From contig CAVPYB010000012.1 in the NCBI GenBank assembly GCA_963709875.1, positions 635,699-699,698 of the forward strand: a stretch of DNA of 64,000 nt, written 5' to 3'. Positions 26,662 to 34,919 of the stretch are shown here, one piece after another (the first letter of the stretch is position 1; each line of letters begins with the position of its first letter). The position numbers were made by a program, and so were the translations under genes. The DNA is from JAQBDA01 sp963709875. GTDB taxonomy: Bacteria > Chloroflexota > Anaerolineae > Anaerolineales > UBA4823. The notes below the pieces were generated by a model. That model saw only the letters and a list, made by a program, of their open reading frames with translations. It made no database searches and was not told where the DNA came from.

Positions 26662-28311
26662 ATGCCTTACCCGACTGACATATCCGAGTCGATGAAGAAA
26701 GTGGAAGCAACTCGTGCGGGACGCGTGCAGCAGAGCTTCCCGCGGCTGGAACCAGAGCAACGCCAGCAGATCCTGGAGAGCTTCCACCCCGACTATATCC
26801 GGGAAGCCTTCGGCGAGCTGTGCCTGGGAGCCAACCAGGGCCAGCGCGCCCCGGTCGAGCTGGTGGAGGCGCTGCAGGCACCCTCGCCGGTCGATCCGAA
26901 GAGCGATTTGCTGCGCCGGCCGTTCAGCGCCGAATGCGACGTGCTGGTGATCGGCGGCGGCGGCGCGGGCGCATCTGCGGCGCTGATGGCACACGCCAGC
27001 GGGGCGGACGTGCTGCTGACCACCAAGCTGCGCTTCGGCGATGCCAACACCATGATGGCACAGGGCGGCATCCAGGCCGCCGATAAGCAGAACGACTCGC
27101 CTTCCATCCACTACCTGGACGTGATCGGCGGAGGCGGCTTCAGCAACGACCCCGACCTGGTGGAAGCGCTGGTGAACGATGCCCCGGAGGTGATCGCCTG
27201 GCTGGAGGGGTTGGGCACCATGTTCGATAAAGAGCCGGACGGCACCATGCGCTCTATCCACGGGGGCGGCACCTCGCGCAAGCGCATGCACGCGGCGCGC
27301 GATTACACCGGCGCCGAGATCATGCGCACGCTGCGCGACGAGGTGCGCTCGCAGGCCGGCTCGACCAACGGGAGGGGCGGGTCGATCCGCATCTGGGAGT
27401 TCCGCCCAGCCGTCGAGCTGCTGCTGGACGAGCAGGGGCAGGCAGCCGGCGCGCTGCTGCAAGACCTGGATACCGGGCGCTGGATGAGCGTGCGGGCAAA
27501 GGCTGTGATCGTCGCCACCGGCGGCAGCGGGCGGCTGCACTACCAGGGCTTCCCGACCACCAACCACTACGGCGCGACCGGCGACGGGCTGGTGCTGGCC
27601 TACCGCATCGGGGCGCGGCTGTCTTTCATCGACACGATGCAGTACCACCCGACCGGGGCGGCCTACCCGGAGCAGATCCTGGGGCAGTTGGTGACCGAGA
27701 AGGTGCGCGGCCTGGGCGCGCAGGTGTGCAACTCGGAGGGGGAGCAGTTCGTCTTCCCGCTGGAGACGCGGGATGTCGAATCGGCGGCTTTTATCCGCGA
27801 GTGCCGCCAGCGAGGGCTGGGGCTGACCACGCCCAGCGGTCAGCCGGCGGTCTGGCTGGACGCGCCGCTGATCGACCTGATCCACGGGGCGGGCACCATC
27901 GCCCGCGAGCTGCCCGCCATGGTGCGCCAGTACCGGCGCTTCGGCATCGATATGACCAAGGAGCCGATCCTGGTCTACCCGACCCTGCACTACCAGAACG
28001 GCGGGGTCGCCATCCTACCGGACGGCAGCACGGAGATTGGCGGGCTGTATATCGCCGGGGAGGCCGCCGGCGGCATCCACGGGCGCAACCGGCTGATGGG
28101 CAACAGCCTGCTGGATATCTGCGTCTTCGGGCGCCGCGCCGGGACGGCAGCCGCCGATTGGGCGCAGGAGCGCCCGCCGGGCGTGCCCAGCCTGGCGCAC
28201 GTCGAACGCTGGGAGGGGCTGCGCCGGGAAGCAGGGCTGGGCGAAGGGACGCCTTCGCCGGTGCTGCTGCCCGATTACACTCGTCATGAGAGCGATATCA
28301 GCTCGGGATAA
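26662..28311 (+). CDS. FrdA/SdhA-like FAD-binding oxidoreductase
   Basis: 549 residues from ATG 26662, behind AGAGGTG; the ATG at 26632 would add ten residues. FAD site VLVIGGGGAGASAALMAHA. Residues known in fumarate reductases are present in order: QYHPTG, TEKVRGLGAQ (Arg acid catalyst region), the His of LHYQNGG and the Arg of NRLMGNSLLD. FAD-linking HGGGTSRKR is also seen. The family reduces fumarate or oxidises succinate; thiol:fumarate reductase TfrA and L-aspartate oxidase are close relatives. No membrane anchor (frdC/frdD) lies nearby, pointing to a soluble enzyme fed by the Hdr-like proteins. Confidence 0.88.
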   Translation: MPYPTDISESMKKVEATRAGRVQQSFPRLEPEQRQQILESFHPDYIREAFGELCLGANQGQRAPVELVEALQAPSPVDPKSDLLRRPFSAECDVLVIGGGGAGASAALMAHASGADVLLTTKLRFGDANTMMAQGGIQAADKQNDSPSIHYLDVIGGGGFSNDPDLVEALVNDAPEVIAWLEGLGTMFDKEPDGTMRSIHGGGTSRKRMHAARDYTGAEIMRTLRDEVRSQAGSTNGRGGSIRIWEFRPAVELLLDEQGQAAGALLQDLDTGRWMSVRAKAVIVATGGSGRLHYQGFPTTNHYGATGDGLVLAYRIGARLSFIDTMQYHPTGAAYPEQILGQLVTEKVRGLGAQVCNSEGEQFVFPLETRDVESAAFIRECRQRGLGLTTPSGQPAVWLDAPLIDLIHGAGTIARELPAMVRQYRRFGIDMTKEPILVYPTLHYQNGGVAILPDGSTEIGGLYIAGEAAGGIHGRNRLMGNSLLDICVFGRRAGTAAADWAQERPPGVPSLAHVERWEGLRREAGLGEGTPSPVLLPDYTRHESDISSG

Positions 28312-28385
28312 GGGATTCTTGGGGGTGTTTTGCAGGGCTGCCAATAATGGCAGTGTTGGTTCGCCATTGGATATGGAGGTGTGAA

Positions 28386-28634
28386 ATGTCCGAGAATCCA
28401 AATGTCGATCCGCAGGACATCGACCGCTGCGAAGCGGATGGCCCACAATCAACCCTGGAACGGATGCTGATCGAAACCTACCTGGAAGGCAAAGGCTACA
28501 GCCTGGAAAGTTTGAAGGAGCTGCCCCCTGAGCAGGCCCGGCAGCTGATGCAAGAAGCCTGCAGCTATGCTTCCATGAAGCTGGCGGAGGTGGAGTCAAA
28601 AGCCCGGTTCCGCCAGGATATTCACTATGAGTAA
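28386..28634 (+). CDS. Small acidic protein of unknown function closing the redox cluster
   Basis: 82 residues from ATG 28386, seven bases after a perfect GGAGG; an upstream ATG at 28347 has no such site. No cysteine cluster motif or membrane helix. The body is helical and charged (STLERMLIETYLEGKGYSLESL, EQARQLMQEACSYASMKL). I do not recognise a family. Its position 74 bp after the FrdA-like gene suggests it belongs to the same operon, perhaps as an assembly or structural protein. Confidence 0.6.
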   Translation: MSENPNVDPQDIDRCEADGPQSTLERMLIETYLEGKGYSLESLKELPPEQARQLMQEACSYASMKLAEVESKARFRQDIHYE

Positions 28635-28643
28635 GCGTCCGCT

Positions 28644-28757
28644 GTCATTGCGAACGGAGCGCAGGTTCCGCTCTTTGGAACGCAGCGAAGTGAAGCAATC
28701 TCAGGGATACAGGAGGTGGGATTGCTTCAGTCGCAAAGTACGCTCCTTCGCAATGAC
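28644..28757. repeat. REP/MITE-like palindromic element
   Basis: A 114-bp stretch with terminal inverted repeats GTCATTGCGAA and TTCGCAATGAC, extending to about 17 bp if one base is bulged. Internal parts also pair (GAAGCAATC and GATTGCTTC). It codes for nothing convincing. Shorter relatives appear near 37130 and 47101. Confidence 0.6.
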
Positions 28758-28835
28758 GGGTGGGGAAAAGCGCCTGGAGTGACATTCTGCGCATTTTTCC
28801 CATCGCGCGAGCGCCCAAAGGTGATTTTAGACACT

Positions 28836-28864
28836 TTGAAACAAGCGGTGCAGATTGCTATAAT
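28836..28864 (+). promoter_or_regulatory. Sigma70-type promoter for malic enzyme leader
   Basis: TTGAAA at 28836-28841 and TATAAT at 28859-28864 with a 17-nt spacer, one of the best matches to consensus in the window. Transcription would start near 28871 and give a leader of about 230 nt before the malic enzyme start. Confidence 0.65.
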
Positions 28865-29014
28865 CAAAGTACGCGCCGGGAGCAATGCCTTGTCGCCTGA
28901 TCGCATCGCTGCTATCTTCAAACATCATGGCAGGTGCCGGTGTTGGCACCCGGCGCGGCCCCTTACCACCTGCGTTCGATCCAGGAGGCCAATATCGATA
29001 CTTGTGTTAGCAAG

Positions 29015-29050
29015 CGCCCTTTCTGCATCCATGCAGCAGGGCGATTTTTA
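29015..29050 (+). terminator. Terminator-like hairpin inside the malic enzyme leader
   Basis: Outer arms CGCCC (29015-29019) and GGGCG (29039-29043), inner arms CTGCAT (29023-29028) and ATGCAG (29031-29036), followed by ATTTTTATT. It lies 53 bp before the gene start and downstream of a good promoter. It may be an attenuator, or the end of a small independent RNA. Confidence 0.6.
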
Positions 29051-29102
29051 TTAATCGTTGGGGGGAGGCTTATCACCTGCCCCAACTAATTGGAGGTCCA
29101 AT

Positions 29103-30466
29103 ATGCTGCAAGACAAACCGAGGCTGAGCGTGGAAGAGCTGCTCGCGAAAGCGACCAAGCCCTCAGCCGATGCAATGCTGCTGCATCCATTCTACCGGGG
29201 GAAGGTGGAGACCGCGCTGAAGTGCACCGTGCGCGATTTCAACGACTTTGCCATCTGGTACACACCCGGGGTGGCAGCCCCCTGCAAGGCTATCGAAGCC
29301 GACCCGGAGCTGGTCTACGAGTACACCAACAAGTGGAACACGGTGGCGGTGGTCAGCGACGGCACGCGCGTGCTGGGGCTGGGCGATATCGGCCCGAAAG
29401 CCGGCCTGCCGGTGATGGAAGGCAAGGCGCTGCTGTACAAATACCTGGGCGGGGTGGACGGCGTGCCGATCATGCTGGACACCAAAGACCCGGACGCGAT
29501 CATCAACACCGTGCTGATGCTGCAGCCGGGGTTTGGCGGCGTCAACCTGGAGGATCATCTCGCAGCCCAAGTGCTTCCGCATCCTGGATACGCTGCGCGA
29601 GAAAGCCGAGATCCCGGTCTGGCACGACGACCAGCAGGGCACGGCGACCGTCACCCTGGCGGCGCTGATCAATGCCCTGAAGGTAGTCGGCAAGAAGATG
29701 GACGAGGTGAGCATCGCCTTCATCGGCAGCGGCGCATCCAACGTGGCCTGCTCGCGGCTGATCTTCGGCTGGGGCGCCGACCCGGCGCAGCTGCTTTATG
29801 GTCGACAGCAAGGGCATCCTGGGGGTGCATCGCAAAGACCTGGAGATGCGCAAGGCCGAGTACGTCGACAAGTGGCACCTGTGCCAGATCACCAACGCCG
29901 AAGGGCGCCAGGGCGATATCCCCGACGCCATGCAGGGCGCGGATGTGGTGATCGGGCTCTCACGCTCGGGACCTGGGGTGATCCTGCCGGAGTGGGTGAG
30001 GGGCATGGCGAAGGACGCGATCGTCTTCGCCTGCGCCAACCCGGTGCCGGAGATCTGGCCCTGGGAGGCCAAGGAGGCCGGGGCGGCGGTGGTCGCCACC
30101 GGGCGCTCAGACTTCGACAACCAGGTCAACAACTCGCTGGGCTTCCCGGGCATCTTCCGCGGCACGCTGGACGTGCGCGCCCGCACCATCACCGACGAGA
30201 TGTGCTTCGCGGCAGCCAAAGCGCTGGCCGACCACGTCGGCGACCGGCTGGCCCCGGACTTCATCCTGCCCACTATGGACGACTGGGAGGTGTTCCCGCG
30301 CGAGGCGGCTGCCGTGGGCATGAAAGCCCAAGAGCAGGGGCTGGCACGGCTCAGCCTGAGCTACGACGAGCTGCTGGAGAAGGCCAGGACGATCATCGGG
30401 CGCTCGCGCGACCTGACCCATATGATGATGGAGCAGGGATTCATTGCTGAGGCACCTGAAGGATAG
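29103..30466 (+). pseudogene. Malic enzyme (NAD(P)-dependent), interrupted by two single-base insertions
   Basis: Three frames together encode one full malic enzyme of about 454 residues: 29103 to ~29556, then to ~29797, then to 30466. Key parts: FAIWYTPGVAAPCKAI, GDIGPKAGLPVMEGKALL, GVNLEDIS, IPVWHDDQQGTATV, AFIGSGASNVACSRL, FACANPVPEIWPWEA and TGRSDFDNQVNNSLGFPG. Deleting one C near 29556 and one T in the TTT near 29796 restores the frame. The enzyme decarboxylates malate to pyruvate, making NAD(P)H. The start site GGAGG lies inside an ATTGG-AGGT-CCAAT hairpin. Two slips in a conserved enzyme make sequence error as likely as true decay. Confidence 0.85.
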
Positions 30467-30587
30467 ACCGCGGACGACAGACGGCAGAGCGCGTCGCGGC
30501 AAGCAACGGTCGCAAGCGACGGACCACTTATTTTATGACTACTCTCTATTCACTAATCTCTACGCTCGAATACTTACGAGGTGAAAT

Positions 30588-31493
30588 ATGTATGACTTGA
30601 TCATTATCGGTGGGGGACCGGCCGGGCTGACCGCCGCCGTGTACGCTATCCGCAAGCGCATTAACGTGCTGCTGATCTCCAAGGACCTGGGCGGCAAGAC
30701 CAACTACCGCCTGGCGCTGCCCTGGGTGGAGGATTACCAGGTGATCCGCGGCCTGGAGATCGTCAATAAATTCAAGAGCGAGCTGGAATACCTGAAGTTC
30801 GCCCGCCATATGGACAGCGTCGAGCACGTCGAGCAGGAGGGCGAGAGCTTCGCCGTGCACACCAAACAGGGTGATAAGTTCGACGCCCGGGCGCTGGTGG
30901 TGGCCAGCGGCACGCGCCAGAAGCTTATGGGTGTGCCCGGCGAGAAGGACTTCATCATGCGCGGCCTGTGCTATTCGGCGCTGAGCTACGCGCCGCTGTT
31001 CATCGACAAGCAGACCGCGGTGATCGGTGACAGCGAGCTGGCGCTGCGCTCGACCGCCGAGCTGGCCACGGTCGCCAAACACGTCACCCTGATCGGGCCC
31101 ACCCGCCCGGCGCTCGAATCGCCGCTGGGGGGCAAGCTGCGCGTCTCCAGCAACGTCACCATCCACGAGGGCTACCAGGTAGTGGAGGTTCAGGGCAACG
31201 GCTACGCCGAGCGGCTGCTGGTGCAGTCGCCCTCCGGCGAGCAGCAGACCATCACCGCCGACGGCACTTTCGTCGAGCTGGGCCTGACGCCCAACACGCA
31301 GATGGTGGCCGGGCTGGTGGACCTGGACCCGGAGGGCAGGGTCAAGGTGGACTGCATGGCCGCCACCAGCCGTCCGGGGGTGTTCGCCGCGGGGGACGTG
31401 ACCACCAACTACGCCGAGCAGGTGCTGATCGCGGTGGGCGAGGGCGCCAAGGCGGCCCTGAGCGCGTACGAGTATTTGCTGCCGGCGCTGTAG
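30588..31493 (+). CDS. Thioredoxin-reductase-like flavoprotein without the CxxC pair
   Basis: 301 residues, GAGGTGA before the ATG. FAD motifs are clear (LIIIGGGPAGLTAAVYA, FAAGDVTTNYAEQVLIAVGEG). Where thioredoxin reductases carry CxxC the sequence reads GLCYSALSYAP, with a single Cys. The usual NADPH-phosphate motif HRR is replaced by GPTRPA. It is thus unlikely to be a classical NADPH-thioredoxin reductase; related CxxC-less proteins act as ferredoxin- or flavin-linked oxidoreductases. Given the adjacent bifurcation cluster, a ferredoxin-linked role is possible but inferred. Confidence 0.8.
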   Translation: MYDLIIIGGGPAGLTAAVYAIRKRINVLLISKDLGGKTNYRLALPWVEDYQVIRGLEIVNKFKSELEYLKFARHMDSVEHVEQEGESFAVHTKQGDKFDARALVVASGTRQKLMGVPGEKDFIMRGLCYSALSYAPLFIDKQTAVIGDSELALRSTAELATVAKHVTLIGPTRPALESPLGGKLRVSSNVTIHEGYQVVEVQGNGYAERLLVQSPSGEQQTITADGTFVELGLTPNTQMVAGLVDLDPEGRVKVDCMAATSRPGVFAAGDVTTNYAEQVLIAVGEGAKAALSAYEYLLPAL

Positions 31494-31516
31494 GGATGGA
31501 ATTTAATGGGAAGAGG

Positions 31517-31545
31517 ATGCCCCCGCGATGCGGGGGCATTTTTTA
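31517..31545 (+). terminator. Intrinsic terminator after the thioredoxin-reductase-like gene
   Basis: Ten-base-pair perfect stem ATGCCCCCGC (31517-31526) with GCGGGGGCAT (31530-31539), a three-base loop and a TTTTTT tail. It closes the malic enzyme/flavoprotein block and marks the border with the accessory region. Confidence 0.9.
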
Positions 31546-31715
31546 TGAGTCAGCGAATAAAAACCAGGGAATAAGGGAGAGAAGAAAAGGGGGAGTCCGC
31601 GGATGCGTGCGAATGGACGCCAATTTGCTGCTGCCTGAGCATGAATCTCCTGGGAATAATGGAACTGATTGTATAATTGGGACACAAACCGAATCTTACC
31701 AGTGAGGCTACACGG

Positions 31716-31931
31716 ATGGACAGACAGCAAGTGCAGGCCTATCTCGACCGGTACCGAGCGGTGGAAGCCATTGAGGTGGAGCAGAACCGGGCTGCGTCAG
31801 TGGAATGGAAGTGGCAGCAGCTCAACCATTTATACAGGCTCGCCCTGGGAATGGGCCTGCAGCTCGAGGCGGACCAGGAGGACGAGCATCTCGTCTGGCA
31901 GCGCTGGGCTGCCCTCAAGAGAATTCGATGA
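31716..31931 (+). CDS. Small helical protein paired with a nucleotidyltransferase
   Basis: 71 residues (MDRQQVQAYLDRYRAVEAIE...). Charged and helical, no known motif. The stop overlaps the next ATG (ATGA), so the two are translated together. Short helical proteins ahead of nucleotidyltransferases are common in toxin-antitoxin-like pairs, so it may be the partner; that is inference from layout alone. Confidence 0.6.
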   Translation: MDRQQVQAYLDRYRAVEAIEVEQNRAASVEWKWQQLNHLYRLALGMGLQLEADQEDEHLVWQRWAALKRIR

Positions 31932-32518
31932 GCTCCCCAAATGAGCTCAGCCCTCTCCTGGAACCCCTCAAGGCCGTCCAGGAGCTCTTAAACCATTATC
32001 CAGGCAAGGGGATGATCATCGGTGGGATTGCAGCCTCTCTCCTGGGCCGGCCGCGCCTGACTGCTGATATCGATGCTGTGATCCTGCTCCCGGTCGAGTA
32101 TATCCCTCAATTGATACAAGCCGCTGTACGAGAGGGGCTTGAACCGCGCATCAACGAGGCAGGGGAATTTGCCCGCCGCAACCGCGTGTTGCTGCTCCGA
32201 CATGTCCGGACCGGCATCGGGGTGGATATATCCCTGGGTCTGCTGCCATTGGAAGTCGAAGCCATTGAGCGGAGCATAACCCATCGATTAGGGGACCTGT
32301 CTGTCAAACTGCCCACTCCCGAAGACCTGATCATCTTTAAGGCAATAGCCCATCGCCCGAGGGACCTGCTGGATATCCAGGCGGTAGCTGAAAACCAACC
32401 AGAACTTGATCGAAAAAGGATCGAAACCTGGGTTAAAGAATTTGCCCGGGTGATGGAGTCGCCAGAACTCTGGGAGGATATTGCCGGGTTATTGGGGGAG
32501 GATCAATCCAGCTTGTGA
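31928..32518 (+). CDS. Nucleotidyltransferase-fold protein (AbiEii/DUF6036-like)
   Basis: 196 residues. The motif GGIAASLLGRPRLTADIDAVI gives the GG...T-x-DID pattern of the minimal nucleotidyltransferase fold; LPTPEDLIIFKAIAHRPRDLLDIQAV is typical of AbiEii-like and related proteins that have this helix after the core. Some members are toxins that modify tRNA or proteins; others have no known target. Forms an overlapping pair with the small upstream gene. Confidence 0.75.
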   Translation: MSSPNELSPLLEPLKAVQELLNHYPGKGMIIGGIAASLLGRPRLTADIDAVILLPVEYIPQLIQAAVREGLEPRINEAGEFARRNRVLLLRHVRTGIGVDISLGLLPLEVEAIERSITHRLGDLSVKLPTPEDLIIFKAIAHRPRDLLDIQAVAENQPELDRKRIETWVKEFARVMESPELWEDIAGLLGEDQSSL

Positions 32519-32577
32519 ACTGTACGTTCCTTAACCATAACGCCCTCACTCATATCTGACCTTTACCTCTCTCAGGA

Positions 32578-33237
32578 TTGGAGAAGGAAGGAAGCCCAGG
32601 CTCCCCTCTCCCGATTTGTGAGAGGGCAAGCACCCGCTCTAAGGAATGCGGCCTCAAGCTTAGAAATAGAATCGTTTGGACTTTCGGACACGGATTAAAC
32701 GAAACATTCAGATTTACTGGCAGACATGAGACAATTCTCTGGTTTACTTGGAATACTACAGAATTTACCTTTAACCTAGACCCAATACGAGTACCTCAAA
32801 AATATCCTGGAAAAAGAGCATATAGAGGTAGTAAAGCTGGACAATTATCCGGAAACCCTTTAGGAAAAAATCCAAGCGATGTCTGGGATATGCCTAATGT
32901 CAAGTCTAACCACCCAGAAAAAACCATACATCCATGTCAATTTCCAATTGGATTAGTTGAAAGATTTGTGCTCGGAGCAACAAATCCTGGAGACCTTGTT
33001 ATAGACCCGTACATGGGTGTTGGCTCAACTGCAATATCCGCGATTTTGCACGGGAGAAGGGCAGCAGGTGCAGACACAGAGAAAAATTATCTTGATATTG
33101 CGGAAAGCAGATTGTTAAAGGCTAGGTCGGGCGTACTAAAGTATCGAGATAGAGATAAACCAGTTTATGTTCCAAAACCTGATAGTAAGCTAGCGCGAAT
33201 CCCGGATGAATGGATGGGGGAAAATGGCGAGGAATAG
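32578..33237 (+). pseudogene. N-terminally truncated DNA (N4/N6) methyltransferase
   Basis: The reading frame from 32578 gives 219 residues, but similarity to type-beta DNA methyltransferases begins only near GLKLRNRIVWTFGHGLN (about residue 24). HETILWFT, SDVWDMPNV, HPCQFPIGLVERFVL and the SAM motif VIDPYMGVGST are present. The catalytic DPPY block, which precedes these in this class, is missing and no upstream frame supplies it. The segment 32660-33230 is clearly richer in A+T than its surroundings, a sign of transfer. Probably a non-functional remnant of a restriction-modification system. Confidence 0.75.
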
Positions 33238-33405
33238 TATGTAATATCCGCAATAAAGACACTGAGATAGGACCAGCGCCCAACGGAAGCCACGCTACCA
33301 GACAGGACCAGAGCCGGCTAGCATCCATCAACCCGGATCACACCAGCGAGCGAGGGAAGGCAAGCGTCCTGGACACCGTAACACCTGACACTCCCCTCCC
33401 TCCTA

Positions 33406-33434
33406 TTGACTCTGCCTCCCACTCATTGTAAGAT
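33406..33434 (+). promoter_or_regulatory. Sigma70-type promoter upstream of the 33479 gene
   Basis: TTGACT (33406-33411), 17-nt spacer, TAAGAT (33429-33434). The start codon lies about 45 bp downstream behind GGAGGCCACCC. It indicates that the unknown gene at 33479 is expressed on its own. Confidence 0.6.
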
Positions 33435-33478
33435 AACTTAACACCCCGTCCGTCCCACCAGTCCCACGGAGGCCACCC

Positions 33479-34351
33479 ATGAGCGGCTGCTGGTCTGAGA
33501 TCGAGAAACTCGCCGGGCGCACCCTGTGCGTGCTCGCCCGGCGCAACCCGTTCGACGTGGTGGAGGTCAGCGAGGGCCATGCCGTGGTGCGCCCGCAGGT
33601 GCACAACATCAGCCGCCAGGTGCCGCGCCGGGAGATCGAAGCCGCCTACACCGACCTGTTCGCCAGCGGGCAGATAACTGCCCGGCAGATCAAGGAGCGC
33701 CACGCCAGCTTCCATTCGGCATTCGTCGCGGCTCTGCTGGCAGAGCTGCCGGGGATCACCTACTCGCTGAACCCGATCACGCTGTACGTCGGCGCGGCGT
33801 ACCGGGCGCAGCTGGCCTTCGAGGGCGACAGCGCCTTCATCCCCACCGTCCCACCCATCCCGGCTGAAACGCCCCCGACCCGGCCCCCAGAACCGGTAGG
33901 GGATATGCTGCCGCCCGTTTCCGGCAAACGCCTGAGGTTCGCGGTGGTGGCCGAGCTGGTGCGGAGGGGCTTCGAGGTCTACCTGCCGGCGGTGGACGAG
34001 GCGGGCAGCGACTGCGTCCTGCGCCCGGAGGGGGAGCAGGGTCCCTGCTGGCTGGAGCTGCGCATCGAGACCCGCACGGCGGATGCCACCCCGGCCAAAG
34101 CGGCCTTGTTCACCGGGCTGGATGTGCCCGACCCGCGCTCGGGGCTGGCGTTCATTTTCTACGCCGCGCTGGCGGATGCGTACTGGGTGGTACCCTCGCT
34201 CGAGCTGGTCAAGCTGGCACGGCAGCATAAGCGCGGCAAGGATAAAGGGAAGTACACGATCAGCTTCTGCCGCGTGCAGGCCGGCAAACCGCTCCCCGAC
34301 CCGCAGTACGCCGCCTACCAGGGCGCCTTCCAGCGGTTAGGAGGCTCGTAA
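33479..34351 (+). CDS. Unknown protein, possible PD-(D/E)XK nuclease-like C-terminal domain
   Basis: 290 residues. The N-terminal ~110 residues (LAGRTLCVLARRNPFDVVEV, REIEAAYTDLFASGQITARQI) look like a DNA-binding or regulatory domain, then comes a Pro-rich linker (IPTVPPIPAETPPTRPPEP). The C-terminal half has VVAELVRRGFEVYLPAVDEAG and WLELRIETRT, an arrangement of Glu, Asp and E-x-R resembling restriction-endonuclease-like folds. I do not recognise the family, and nuclease activity is a guess. It follows the methyltransferase remnant and has its own promoter. Confidence 0.6.
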   Translation: MSGCWSEIEKLAGRTLCVLARRNPFDVVEVSEGHAVVRPQVHNISRQVPRREIEAAYTDLFASGQITARQIKERHASFHSAFVAALLAELPGITYSLNPITLYVGAAYRAQLAFEGDSAFIPTVPPIPAETPPTRPPEPVGDMLPPVSGKRLRFAVVAELVRRGFEVYLPAVDEAGSDCVLRPEGEQGPCWLELRIETRTADATPAKAALFTGLDVPDPRSGLAFIFYAALADAYWVVPSLELVKLARQHKRGKDKGKYTISFCRVQAGKPLPDPQYAAYQGAFQRLGGS

Positions 34352-34451
34352 GGGGGAAGCGGAAAGGGCCAGACGGGAATGACGATAGATCAGCTATAAT
34401 ATCTTGTGAGAATCCGCATCGATACCCACCATACCAACTGGTACCAGACCC

Positions 34452-34748
34452 ATGAGATCCCTGGAAGAGATAAAGACCATCCTCAAAGCCAACCGCAAGA
34501 CGCTTAGCGAGCAATACAGCGTGGCGAATATCGCCGTCTTCGGATCACAGGCGCGCGGGGACTACCTTCCAGCCAGCGACGTGGACATCCTGGTAGAGCT
34601 ACGCCAGCCGGTTGGATGGGAGATTGTGGATTTGCATCGCTTCCTCGAACAGAAGTTAGGGATGAATGTGGACCTGGTCACCAAGGGAGCAGTTGCCCGC
34701 AAACCGATGCTTTGGGAATCGATCGCCAAGGACCTGGTCTATGTCTAA
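34452..34748 (+). CDS. mntA: MntA-type minimal nucleotidyltransferase antitoxin
   Basis: 98 residues with the signature FGSQARGDYLPASDVDILVEL. MntA antitoxins AMPylate and silence HepT ribonuclease toxins encoded just downstream. The whole antitoxin appears intact. The downstream toxin frame opens properly but is cut off after 12 codons (see 34741). Confidence 0.85.
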   Translation: MRSLEEIKTILKANRKTLSEQYSVANIAVFGSQARGDYLPASDVDILVELRQPVGWEIVDLHRFLEQKLGMNVDLVTKGAVARKPMLWESIAKDLVYV

Positions 34749-34779
34749 GCGAGACGTACGCCTGTTCCTTTCAACTTGA
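34741..34779 (+). pseudogene. hepT: hepT toxin remnant, first 12 codons only
   Basis: An ATG overlapping the antitoxin end by 8 bp reads MSKRDVRLFLST and stops. MSKRDxRLFL is the usual beginning of HepT proteins, so this is the start of a toxin gene whose remaining ~100 codons have been lost. No HepT-like sequence follows in other frames before the next gene. Confidence 0.65.
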
Positions 34780-34919
34780 CATATATAGCCAATACCAACT
34801 CCACCAGCAGCATAGATTCGAGTTGTTACTCTACCCGGAGGGACCGTCGCATATCGCAAACATCACCCTCCCCCATTCCTAATTCACAATTCCTAATTCG
34901 CCATTCCAAAGGAGCCACT

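Noticed and set aside
26638..27990. 450-codon open frame on the minus strand
   Set aside because: Shadow of the FrdA-like gene; composition rich in Arg, Gln, His and Ala without domains.
30467..30587. GACCGCGGACGACAGACGGC words resembling those at 59346-59400
   Set aside because: Short, imperfect and G/C-rich; too weak to call a repeat family from two places.
34785..34919. Continuation of hepT in another frame after 34779
   Set aside because: None of the three frames shows HepT-like helices or the R-x4-H motif, so loss by truncation fits better than a frameshift.
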